Assembly: GCA_016713025.1 (NCBI GenBank)
Contig: JADJPZ010000004.1
Location: 3,568,501-3,632,500 of the forward strand
Source: Saprospiraceae bacterium
Lineage (GTDB): Bacteria; Bacteroidota; Bacteroidia; Chitinophagales; Saprospiraceae
Direction: 5' to 3'
DNA: 64,000 nucleotides
Shown here: in pieces, positions 8,994 to 17,220 of the stretch
Layout: each line of letters opens with the position of its first letter
How positions within the stretch are numbered: the first letter of the stretch is position 1
The notes under the pieces: model-generated
Told to the model about the DNA's origin: nothing
The model's input: the letters and a program-made list of their open reading frames with translations, nothing else
Database searches by the model: none
Position numbers and translations under genes: made by a program

Positions 8994-9906
8994 ATGAAAA
9001 CTCTAATAAATATCAAATCTGTACTAGCGGCATCATTATTCCTTTCAGGAAGTATGATGGTCGCTCAGACTCAGTTAGCAAAACCTGCACCTGTACCATC
9101 TGAAGTTAAGACAGAGTCATCTGTACCTTCTGAAGATATTTTTGTGGATGATATCATCCGCAAGCGTATTGTGGTTGAAAATAAAATCATGGACCTTCAG
9201 CCAGTCAGAGAAGCAGATATTGCATGGGAAAGAAGAATTCAAAGAGTCATAGATACCAGAGAGAAGCTCAACCTGCCTTTCAGAAGTCAAGAACTCAATC
9301 TATTCAAGGTTTTCCAGCAAATGGTATATGAAGGCAAAATTACAGCATTTACTGATGAGTTTTTTAAGCAGGTTCTCTCACCTGATGAGATAAAAGGTAA
9401 GATGTCCAAGCTTGATACACTTATTGATCTTAATCCTGATACTTATGAAGAGCAAATCAAGATTGTTAAAAATGATATCAACTGGGAAAAAATAGAACAG
9501 TACAGGGTTAAGGAAATCTGGTTTTTTGACAAACAACGATCTGTAATGGATGTGCGTATATTAGGTATTGCACCTCTATTTGCCAGTGATAAGGATAAGG
9601 AAAACGGTATACAGCCATATCCGTTATTTTGGGTCTATTTCCCGGAAGCCAGAGAGCCGATGTCAAAATTTAGAGTGTATAATGAAGAAAATGATATGGC
9701 ACCTATGTCGTGGTCAGATTTGTTTGATGCACGCGTTTTTTCAAGTTATATCTATAAAAAATCAAACGTCCTGGATTTCAGATTAAAAGATTTTTACACC
9801 AGATCCTGAGGATACCAGTAATAGAGCAGGTATCGATATGCTGATGCAATCAGAAAAAATTAAAAACGAACTACTCAATATAGAGCATGATCTCTGGGAG
9901 TATTAA
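8994..9906 (+). CDS. gldN: T9SS ring protein GldN/PorN, frame broken near 3' end
   Basis: Periplasmic ring partner of GldK. A signal peptide (ending near SMMVAQ) precedes the GldN domain. The initial frame stops at 9809 (271 residues), but the next frame continues directly with EDTSNRAGIDMLMQSEKIKN and ends with NIEHDLWEY and TAA at 9904-9906, which is the conserved GldN C-terminus. Removing one T from the T5 run at 9791-9795 restores LKDFTPDPEDTSN and joins the frames. The break is therefore probably a sequencing error or a very recent mutation. Last gene of the operon; a terminator follows at 9925. Confidence 0.88.
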
Positions 9907-9924
9907 TCTCATGAAATATATAAA

Positions 9925-9960
9925 TGGGAAGTTGTCTTGGCAGCTTCCCATTTTTGTTTT
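9925..9960 (+). terminator. Rho-independent terminator of gldKLMN
   Basis: TGGGAAG and CTTCCCA pair, extended inward by TTG/CAG (one G-T pair), and are followed by TTTTTGTTTT. It begins 19 bases after the frame-corrected gldN stop. Confidence 0.85.
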
Positions 9961-10118
9961 AGGTAGTTACGTATTATGATAAAAAATAATTTATACTTAA
10001 AGTAAATTTGATTGCAAAAATTTAGAATTTTAATTGACACATTTTCAATGAATTAATATCAAATTTTTTCACAATCTAATTTCTTTTGACTATATTTAAC
10101 TTAACTTAAATTTCAGCA

Positions 10119-11645
10119 GTGAAAAAACAAATAAAATCTGCCCTTATTTCGGTTTATTACAAAGATGGGCTTGAAGATATTATAAGACAACTGGACGCCC
10201 TGGGTGTGACTATCTATACTACAGGAGGTACCCAGACCTTTATTGAGTCATTAGGTGTTGGTGTGCAACGAGTAGAGGACTTGACTGGCTACCCATCTAT
10301 CCTCGGTGGGAGAGTGAAAACATTGCACCCAAAGGTCTTCGGTGGTATATTGGCCATGCGAGAAGATGATCACATCTCTCAATTGAAGACTTATGATATT
10401 CCGGAGATAGATTTGGTTATAGTAGATCTCTATCCATTTGAAGAGACAGTTCTAAGAACATCTGAGGAGGCTACCATCATCGAAAAAATAGACATTGGCG
10501 GTATATCTCTCATCAGGGCTGCAGCAAAAAACTTTAAGGATGTAGTTGTCATCCCATCCAAGGATCAATATCCATACTTACTAAACATTCTAAAAGAACA
10601 AAACGGATTTAGTGAGTTGGGTCAACGAAAGTATTTATGTGCGGAAGCATTCAAAATTTCTTCGCATTATGATACTGCAATTTACAGCTACCTGGCGGAT
10701 GACAGTCAGAAAGCAGCATCATTTAAGCATAGCATACTACAGCATGAGTCTTTAAGATATGGTGAAAATCCCCACCAGAAAGCCATGTTTTTTGGAGATT
10801 TTAGCAAAATGTTTGATAAACTAAGCGGCAAAGAACTTTCCTACAATAATCTGGTGGATATTGATGCAGCAGTAGCATTGATGAGTGAATTTCAGAATGA
10901 TAAACCTACATTTGCCATTCTCAAACATACAAATGCCTGTGGTATAGCTACCAGAAACACGATATTTGATGCCTGGAGTGCTGCTTTGGAAGCCGATCCG
11001 GTATCTGCATTTGGTGGTATCCTTATTTCCAATCATATCATAGACTTAGCTGCGGCAACATCCATTGACAAGATATTTTATGAAGTCCTGATAGCACCTG
11101 ATTTTACTGAAGAGGCTAAAACGCTGCTGACAGCAAAATCCAAACGTATTTTGTTACAGCAGAAGTCATATGGACTACAGCCAACAACATTCAAAACACT
11201 ACTGAATGGTGTCATCTGTCAGGATAGTGATATGTCTACTGAAGATACGTCATCAATGGAAATCAAGACCGTAACAACTCCGTCCCCCTCTGAATTTCAG
11301 GATCTTGTTTTTGCACTTAAATGTGCCAAACACCTAAAATCCAATACCATCGTGCTTGCAAAAAATAGTCAGTTGCTTGGTATGGGCTGCGGACAGACTT
11401 CAAGGGTAGACTCTTGTAAACAAGCCATAGCCAAAGCATATCAATATGGCTTGGATCTTAATGGAGCAGTGATGGCATCTGATGCATTTTTTCCATTTCC
11501 TGACTGTGTCGAATTAGTAAGTAAAGAAGGTATCAGAGCTGTTGTTCAACCGGGAGGTTCTATTAAGGATCAGTTGAGCATCGATTATTGCAATGAAAAC
11601 GGTATGTCGATGGTTTTTACAGGAATTCGTCATTTCAGACATTGA
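10119..11645 (+). CDS. purH: Bifunctional AICAR formyltransferase/IMP cyclohydrolase
   Basis: 508 residues, the normal PurH length, catalysing the last two steps of de novo IMP synthesis. The N-terminal cyclohydrolase (MGS-like) domain shows KSALISVYYKDGL and GGRVKTLHPKVFGGIL; the C-terminal AICAR transformylase domain shows LRYGENPHQKA, LKHTNACG and SDAFFPFPDCVE. The start is GTG at 10119: there is no in-frame ATG close by and the family N-terminus aligns here. coaX overlaps or abuts its 3' end. Confidence 0.95.
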   Translation: MKKQIKSALISVYYKDGLEDIIRQLDALGVTIYTTGGTQTFIESLGVGVQRVEDLTGYPSILGGRVKTLHPKVFGGILAMREDDHISQLKTYDIPEIDLVIVDLYPFEETVLRTSEEATIIEKIDIGGISLIRAAAKNFKDVVVIPSKDQYPYLLNILKEQNGFSELGQRKYLCAEAFKISSHYDTAIYSYLADDSQKAASFKHSILQHESLRYGENPHQKAMFFGDFSKMFDKLSGKELSYNNLVDIDAAVALMSEFQNDKPTFAILKHTNACGIATRNTIFDAWSAALEADPVSAFGGILISNHIIDLAAATSIDKIFYEVLIAPDFTEEAKTLLTAKSKRILLQQKSYGLQPTTFKTLLNGVICQDSDMSTEDTSSMEIKTVTTPSPSEFQDLVFALKCAKHLKSNTIVLAKNSQLLGMGCGQTSRVDSCKQAIAKAYQYGLDLNGAVMASDAFFPFPDCVELVSKEGIRAVVQPGGSIKDQLSIDYCNENGMSMVFTGIRHFRH

Positions 11646-11659
11646 TACCTCAGGATGCA

Positions 11660-12391
11660 ATGCAATTAGTAGCAGATATAGGAAATACAAGACTTAAGCT
11701 GGCCATTTTTAAAGATAATGAGATAATATTTCATCAAGTTATAGAAAAAGAAGGTGCGCTCCAACTCTTAAATTCAACTTTGAAAACGCATCATGTATCT
11801 GCAGCCATTTTGTGCAATACTTCAGAAGTATCAAATGAGGTAGTCTCTGCATTAAGCGCACTTCCTATATTCATACATCTGGATCATAATACACCTGTCC
11901 CGATTAAGAATGAATATGCAGTTCCTGAATCGTTGGGAAAAGACAGATTAGCAGCAGCTGTCGGTGCCTGGAAGTTGATGCCTTCCAGATCAGTCCTGTT
12001 TTTTGATATGGGTACATGCATAACGATGAACTTTATAAATTCTGAAGGTAGGTTTTTAGGAGGTAATATAAGTCCGGGTATCAGAATGCGACTTAAGGCC
12101 ATGCATTTTTTTACTGATCGCTTACCCTTAGTACCGATGGAGTTACCAGATGAGCTGCTTGCAAAAGAAACTGTTAAATCTATCCAAAATGGAGGAATAA
12201 AAGGAGCGTTGAGAGAAATTGACTCGTTTATAGAAGAAATAAGAACAGAATATGGCGAAATTGTGATAATTTTAACAGGCGGAGATGCAAATTTGTTTGT
12301 AAGTTACACAAAAAATAAGATATTTGTCGCCCCGTATCTTGTTCTGCAAGGTTTAAACGAAATATTAAATTATAATGTTAATAAGAATTAG
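11660..12391 (+). CDS. coaX: Type III pantothenate kinase
   Basis: Phosphorylates pantothenate, the first step of coenzyme A synthesis. Start at ATG 11660 (MQLVADIGNTRLKLAIF), because the phosphate-binding DIGNT motif must lie at the extreme N-terminus; the frame is open a few codons further up. 243 residues. DRLAAAVGAW, DMGTCITMNFI and GGNISPGIRMR are the characteristic type III PanK motifs, including the catalytic aspartate. It begins 14 bases after the purH stop and overlaps the next gene by 17 bases, indicating one transcript. Confidence 0.92.
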   Translation: MQLVADIGNTRLKLAIFKDNEIIFHQVIEKEGALQLLNSTLKTHHVSAAILCNTSEVSNEVVSALSALPIFIHLDHNTPVPIKNEYAVPESLGKDRLAAAVGAWKLMPSRSVLFFDMGTCITMNFINSEGRFLGGNISPGIRMRLKAMHFFTDRLPLVPMELPDELLAKETVKSIQNGGIKGALREIDSFIEEIRTEYGEIVIILTGGDANLFVSYTKNKIFVAPYLVLQGLNEILNYNVNKN

Positions 12392-13721
12392 TGTTTTTTT
12401 GGTCATCATTTTATGTGTCACCTCCCTTCCAGGATATGCACAAAAGAATGACAATAGTCCATATTCCAGATATGGTATAGGTGACCTGACAGACCCAAAT
12501 TTAAATCATACCAGACAAATGGGAGGTTTGGGAGCATCTTTTATGGATGGATTTCACATCAACCCTGTGAATCCTGCAAGTTATGCATTTCTCAATTCCA
12601 CCGCTTTTGATGTGGGTGTTTTTGCCAAAAGAACAGAATTAAAAGATAGTAAAGCAACAAATGCTTTTTGGAGTGGTAATCTGGAGTATTTATCTCTTGC
12701 TTTCCCACTTAGAAACCCTATCAATGAGATCTATGACAATGTAAAGAGAGATTATAAACTCGCAATGGCTTTTGTCTTAATGCAACACTCTTCTGTAGGT
12801 TATGACATCGCTGCTACAGATTCAACATTAGCAGGACAAAACTTTATCAGAAATTATCAGGGTACAGGTGGTTCATACAAAGCTATGTGGGGAAATGCTA
12901 TAAGATACAAAAATCTGTCTTTGGGAGTGAATCTTGGGTATCTATTTGGAAAAATGAGATACGAAAACAGAGTACAATTTGACAATACAGAATATGCCTA
13001 TTCGGATCTTTATGGCAATGACTACAATATGCGTGGTTTTCTGTGGAGTGCCGGCATGATGTATTCTGACATTTTAAATAAAAAAGCATTAGAAAGCAAT
13101 AGAGCCATTGCTTTAAAAAGAATTTCACTTGGATTTCATGCCAATTCCGCAACATCATTCAATACAGATTATACTGTCAATCACATATTGTTACAACAGT
13201 TGCCCGGCAATATTTTTAATACAGATACTATAAGGTTGGAGGATTCTATTGCTGGAAAGGGTAAGCTACCTGCAGAATTTGGGATTGGAGCCACTTACTA
13301 TTCAGGAGAAAAATTTTCGATAGGTTTCAATTACAATACAGCACTTTGGACCAATTACTTCAATGAAGCAAATGGCGATAAAAAAGGAGCCCTTAAAAAC
13401 ACTCAAAGAGTCAGTGTAGGTGGTCATTTCAGACCTGATTACAAGTCCTTCGACAATTTTTTTGAAAGGGTTTATTATAGATATGGTGTATATTATGCAT
13501 CAGACCCAAGAGTGGTAAGGGGAACACAAATCGAAACATATGGTATAACTTTTGGCTTTGGCTTGCCTTTTGTTTTTCAGAGGAAAGTATCTCATATGAA
13601 CCTTGGCTTTGATCTTGGCATGAGAGGCAACAACACTCCAATATCTGAAAAATTTGTTAAAATTTCCCTTGGTGTAACTTTTAACGACGATGAATGGTTT
13701 TTAAAACGAAAATATAATTAA
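12375..13721 (+). CDS. Outer-membrane beta-barrel protein, function unknown
   Basis: 448 residues. Signal peptide (MLIRISVFLVIILCVTSLPGYAQ) followed by NSPYSRYGIGDL, a sequence seen at the N-terminus of Bacteroidota barrel proteins related to the FadL/PorV-like fold. Alternating hydrophobic strands, many Tyr/Phe/Gly residues and a final strand FVKISLGVTFNDDEW fit an integral outer-membrane barrel. Translationally coupled to coaX by the 17-base overlap. No substrate can be inferred. Confidence 0.7.
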   Translation: MLIRISVFLVIILCVTSLPGYAQKNDNSPYSRYGIGDLTDPNLNHTRQMGGLGASFMDGFHINPVNPASYAFLNSTAFDVGVFAKRTELKDSKATNAFWSGNLEYLSLAFPLRNPINEIYDNVKRDYKLAMAFVLMQHSSVGYDIAATDSTLAGQNFIRNYQGTGGSYKAMWGNAIRYKNLSLGVNLGYLFGKMRYENRVQFDNTEYAYSDLYGNDYNMRGFLWSAGMMYSDILNKKALESNRAIALKRISLGFHANSATSFNTDYTVNHILLQQLPGNIFNTDTIRLEDSIAGKGKLPAEFGIGATYYSGEKFSIGFNYNTALWTNYFNEANGDKKGALKNTQRVSVGGHFRPDYKSFDNFFERVYYRYGVYYASDPRVVRGTQIETYGITFGFGLPFVFQRKVSHMNLGFDLGMRGNNTPISEKFVKISLGVTFNDDEWFLKRKYN

Positions 13722-13757
13722 TTTCACAAAAACAATTAACTAAAACACCTGCTTATT

Positions 13758-15167
13758 ATGAACAAACATTTATTTTCTCTGACCTTACTTGTAATTGTGG
13801 CTGTAAATATATCTTACAGTCAGTGTGAAACCTGGGTAGGAAAACCAACACAGACAGACGCAGAAAATGCACACTCTATTTATAGGCAAGCACTGAAAGC
13901 AAAAGATTACCCAACGGCTTTTGAAAACTGGCAAACGGCTTATAAACTTGCCCCTGCTGCTGATGGTAAACGAGATTATCACTATACAGACGGAGTGGTC
14001 TTGTATAAAGATCTTTTGACAAAAACGACTGAAGATAAAGTGAAAGCCGAATATCACAATAAAATTATTCAACTGTATGATCAGGCGATAGCATGTTATA
14101 CCTCAAAAGCGATCACTACTAAAAACGCCACGGATGAAGAAATGAAGTGGAGGATAGGATATTTGTATGGTAGGAAAGCAGCAGATATGTTCTACATCAT
14201 CAACGCTCCTTATGAAGACGTGCTTGTTGCATTAGATAAGACCATAGAGTATTCAGGTGACAAGACAGAGTACACCATCTTTGACCCTTATGCACGAATT
14301 GTTGTATATGAGTTTAAAGAAAAGAGATTTCCTAAGGAAAAAGCAGTTTCAATATATAAAAGAATGCAGGAAATAGCTGAATACAATATCTCCAACAATG
14401 AGAAATTGTCAGAAGGTTATCAGCAAGCAAAAGCAAATATGGAAGGTACTTTTTCTGAAATAGAAAAAGACATCTTTGATTGTGCATACTTCAAAGAGAA
14501 ACTCATACCTGAATATGAAGAAAATAAAGAAGATGCTCAGACCTTAAAAAGAGTACTTGCAACTCTGAAATCACAGGGATGTGCCAATGATGACCATGAT
14601 ATCATAAGACTTGATGCTGAGTGGAAAAAATATGCCACCACAGAGAATGCAAGACTTCAGGCCGAGTTTGAAGCCAACAATCCTGCAGCCGGCGCAAAAG
14701 CTGCATATGATGCAGGAAGATATCAGGAGGCCATCACTAAGTATAGACAAGCCATCGAAAGCGCCACTGACAATGATACAAAAGCTACAATGATGTTTGC
14801 TGTGGCTTCAATCGAATTTAGAAAACTCAATCTATACAGTCAGGCAAGAAGTACGGCTTATTCAGCTGCAAAATTAAAATCAGGTTATGGAAGGCCTTAT
14901 CTTCTGATAGGAGATATGTATGCTAAAACCGCAAGATCCTGTGGTGATGCCTTCAATCAAAGACTTTGTATACTAGCAGCAATGGATAAATATAATCAGG
15001 CGAAATCTGTTGAACCTTCGATTGCGGAAGAAGCAAACGATAAGTTATCTCACTTTTATGGGTCAGTTCCTGATAAATCAGAAGCATTCATGCGAGGATA
15101 TTCAGAAGGTCAGTCTCTCAACTGTGGTTGTTGGATCGGAGAGTCAGTGAGACTCCGTGTCAAATAA
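13758..15167 (+). CDS. Secreted TPR-repeat protein, first of a tandem pair
   Basis: 469 residues: signal peptide (cleavage near NISYSQ), then helical TPR-type repeats, clearest at about residues 315-410 (AYDAGRYQEAITKYRQAIES, then ARSTAYSAAKLKSGYGRPYLLIGDMY). The C-terminus ends in the cysteine-rich tail LNCGCWIGESVRLRVK. The downstream gene at 15543 is a clear paralogue with the same architecture. Probably periplasmic or surface scaffold protein; I recognise no enzymatic motif. It starts 36 bases after the barrel protein and ends with a terminator. Confidence 0.78.
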   Translation: MNKHLFSLTLLVIVAVNISYSQCETWVGKPTQTDAENAHSIYRQALKAKDYPTAFENWQTAYKLAPAADGKRDYHYTDGVVLYKDLLTKTTEDKVKAEYHNKIIQLYDQAIACYTSKAITTKNATDEEMKWRIGYLYGRKAADMFYIINAPYEDVLVALDKTIEYSGDKTEYTIFDPYARIVVYEFKEKRFPKEKAVSIYKRMQEIAEYNISNNEKLSEGYQQAKANMEGTFSEIEKDIFDCAYFKEKLIPEYEENKEDAQTLKRVLATLKSQGCANDDHDIIRLDAEWKKYATTENARLQAEFEANNPAAGAKAAYDAGRYQEAITKYRQAIESATDNDTKATMMFAVASIEFRKLNLYSQARSTAYSAAKLKSGYGRPYLLIGDMYAKTARSCGDAFNQRLCILAAMDKYNQAKSVEPSIAEEANDKLSHFYGSVPDKSEAFMRGYSEGQSLNCGCWIGESVRLRVK

Positions 15168-15186
15168 ATAGTTACTACAACAGCAT

Positions 15187-15224
15187 AAAAAGGGTAGTTT
15201 GATTACAGACTACCCTTTTTTATT
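15187..15224 (+). terminator. Rho-independent terminator
   Basis: AAAAGGGTAGT pairs perfectly with ACTACCCTTTT around a 10-base loop and is followed by a T-rich tail. It closes the purH-coaX-barrel-TPR transcript. Confidence 0.9.
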
Positions 15225-15542
15225 TTGTGGTTAGAATATGTTTAAATTTTTATGTTTGAGCAAAAGTGAGGAAATTTAATTTTGGACAATGCATATTTTG
15301 CAGTCGTTGCCGGTCAAGACGATTTTCTAAAAAAATGCCTTGATCGGGACAGAAGCATCACGATAGCTCAAGCGTAGCTTGACACTGTACGGCGAAAAAT
15401 ATAATACTGGCTAAAATATAATTTACCACTTGTAGCCAAATGATAGCAGTTTAAATGTACTCTTAATTGTTATGATTGCGACTTTCTTGTTTATGTGACA
15501 TGCTATTAATATTTTTGTCTTAAATTAAAAAATGATAAAATT
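15225..15542. other. Non-coding gap with a hairpin repeat core
   Basis: AT-rich spacer before the second TPR gene. The only element I can name is TCAAGC-GTA-GCTTGA at 15368-15382, identical to the first hairpin of the repeat at 1844. No convincing promoter or open frame is visible. Confidence 0.6.
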
Positions 15543-16982
15543 ATGTCAAAGGAAATAATAAGATTTTTATCCGTGGTTTCTTTTATTTGGATCGGTTCAT
15601 GTACGCCAAAAGTAACTGAAGTAAAACCTGCTGAAACTTCAGTGGTCACTCCTGTAAAAAAAGAACCCAAAGGCCCATGTATCACTTTTGATGATTTAGA
15701 GCCTCACGAGAAAGAGACGGCTGAAAATTCCTTTGTTCTTTATAAAGATTTTTTAAAAGCAAAAAACTATCAGGAAGCTATGCATTACTGGAAAATAGCC
15801 TACGCAATGGCACCTGGTTCCAACGGAAGGGCGAAAAACCACTTTGAGGATGGTGCGTCTTTATACAAACAGTTGCATGATAATACCAATGATATGTTTC
15901 AGAAACGAAAATATGTTGATACAATCATGTCTATTTATGACAAAAAGAAGCAATGCTTTGGAGATGAGGCGTATATCAATGGCATCAAGGCATTTGATTA
16001 TTATTACAATTATCCTGGCTATGTGGATGATGAGGCCATTTACAATTTATTTAAATCCAATTTTGATATCAAAGGGAAAAATGCTGATTATTTTGTGGTA
16101 AATCCGTTTACAAAGTTACTTTTTGACAGAGTCGTGGAGGGCAAAGTTTCTCAGGATGAGGGTAGGAAATATGCTGATTTGATATTCAAAACTGTAGAAA
16201 ATGGATTATCGACATGTAAAGGGAAAATATGCGAAGCATGGCATGTAATTGATGAATATGCACCTGCAAGATTAGAGGGATTGGAAGGATTGGATGGATT
16301 TTACGGATGTGAGTATTATACAAAAAAATATTATCCCATGTTTAAGGCCAATCCTGACAGTTGTGATGTCATCAACATGGTTTATGCCAGACTGCTGAGA
16401 GGTGGGTGTTTAGGTACAGATGCTAAAGTCACAGAACTCAAGCAGGTAAAAGCAACCAAATGTTATGTAGCACCACCTGCATTGAGTTGTGCCGCTCAAG
16501 GAAATGAAGATTACTCACAGGGAAAATATTCGAATGCTGTAGAATCATATCAAAAATGTATCGATCAGAGCAATGATAATGATACCAAAGCTAAATATAT
16601 GCTTCTGATCGCAAAAATTTATTACAGAGATTTGAGAAATTTTGCAAAATCCCGAAAATTTGCTCTTGATGCTGCAAAGCTAAAGCCAGGTTGGGGAGAA
16701 CCATATATGCTGATAGGCAATCTCTATGCATCCAGCGGACCTATGTGTGGTACCGGGAGAGGATGGGAGAGTCAGGTCGTCACCTGGCCGGCAATAGATA
16801 TGTGGAATAAAGCAAAGAGTGTAGACCCTTCAGTCGCTCGGGAGGCCAGTGCACTGGTAAGCAGATATTGGCAATTTATGCCATCGAAGGAAGATATATT
16901 CTTCAGAAACCTTAAAGCCGGAAGTAGTTATTTTGTGCCTTGTTGGATTCAGGAAAGTACATCCATCAGAACATCTGATTGA
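15543..16982 (+). CDS. TPR-repeat lipoprotein, second of a tandem pair
   Basis: 479 residues. Signal sequence with a lipobox-like end (WIGSC, Cys about residue 20), a low-complexity Pro/Lys/Glu linker, then TPR-like helices. It parallels the upstream gene: the KDFLKAKNYQEAMHYWKIAY repeat matches KAKDYPTAFENWQTAYKLAP upstream, GWGEPYMLIGNLYASSGPMC matches GYGRPYLLIGDMYAKTARSC, and both end in a Cys-Trp-Ile-x-Glu-Ser tail. The main difference is lipid anchor versus plain signal peptide. Function unknown; a duplicated pair of envelope scaffold proteins is the likeliest reading. Confidence 0.78.
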   Translation: MSKEIIRFLSVVSFIWIGSCTPKVTEVKPAETSVVTPVKKEPKGPCITFDDLEPHEKETAENSFVLYKDFLKAKNYQEAMHYWKIAYAMAPGSNGRAKNHFEDGASLYKQLHDNTNDMFQKRKYVDTIMSIYDKKKQCFGDEAYINGIKAFDYYYNYPGYVDDEAIYNLFKSNFDIKGKNADYFVVNPFTKLLFDRVVEGKVSQDEGRKYADLIFKTVENGLSTCKGKICEAWHVIDEYAPARLEGLEGLDGFYGCEYYTKKYYPMFKANPDSCDVINMVYARLLRGGCLGTDAKVTELKQVKATKCYVAPPALSCAAQGNEDYSQGKYSNAVESYQKCIDQSNDNDTKAKYMLLIAKIYYRDLRNFAKSRKFALDAAKLKPGWGEPYMLIGNLYASSGPMCGTGRGWESQVVTWPAIDMWNKAKSVDPSVAREASALVSRYWQFMPSKEDIFFRNLKAGSSYFVPCWIQESTSIRTSD

Positions 16983-16992
16983 TAGCCTTTCG

Positions 16993-17115
16993 GTTGTCAA
17001 AGTCTTATCTGACTTTGATGGAACCTATGGTACAGTCTTTGACCGGTTGAAAAGAGATACTCTCCGGTCATGAGACCGGCAGATAACTGACCTAACGTCT
17101 AAGACTTTGGACAAC
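16993..17115. other. Structured inverted repeats between convergent genes
   Basis: GTTGTCAAAGTCTTA (16993-17007) pairs with TAAGACTTTGGACAAC (17100-17115), with one extra base. Nested inside are TCAAAGTC/GACTTTGA and GACCGG/CCGGTC hairpins. No T-run follows, so it is not a standard terminator; it lies between the convergent TPR and porZ-like genes. Confidence 0.5.
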
Positions 17116-17220
17116 AGCATTTTTCCTGATACTGAATAGACAATGGAATTCAAAACTACGCTTCCTGATTTTCAAGAATTTTGGTGTTCTTAAAATATTG
17201 AACCAAATAAAGGTAACCCA

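Noticed and set aside
9801..9812. prfB-like programmed +1 frameshift at TCC TGA in gldN
   Set aside because: No Shine-Dalgarno-like stimulator and no CTT-type slippery codon are visible; the upstream T5 run explains the shift and yields the more natural DFTPDPEDTSN sequence.
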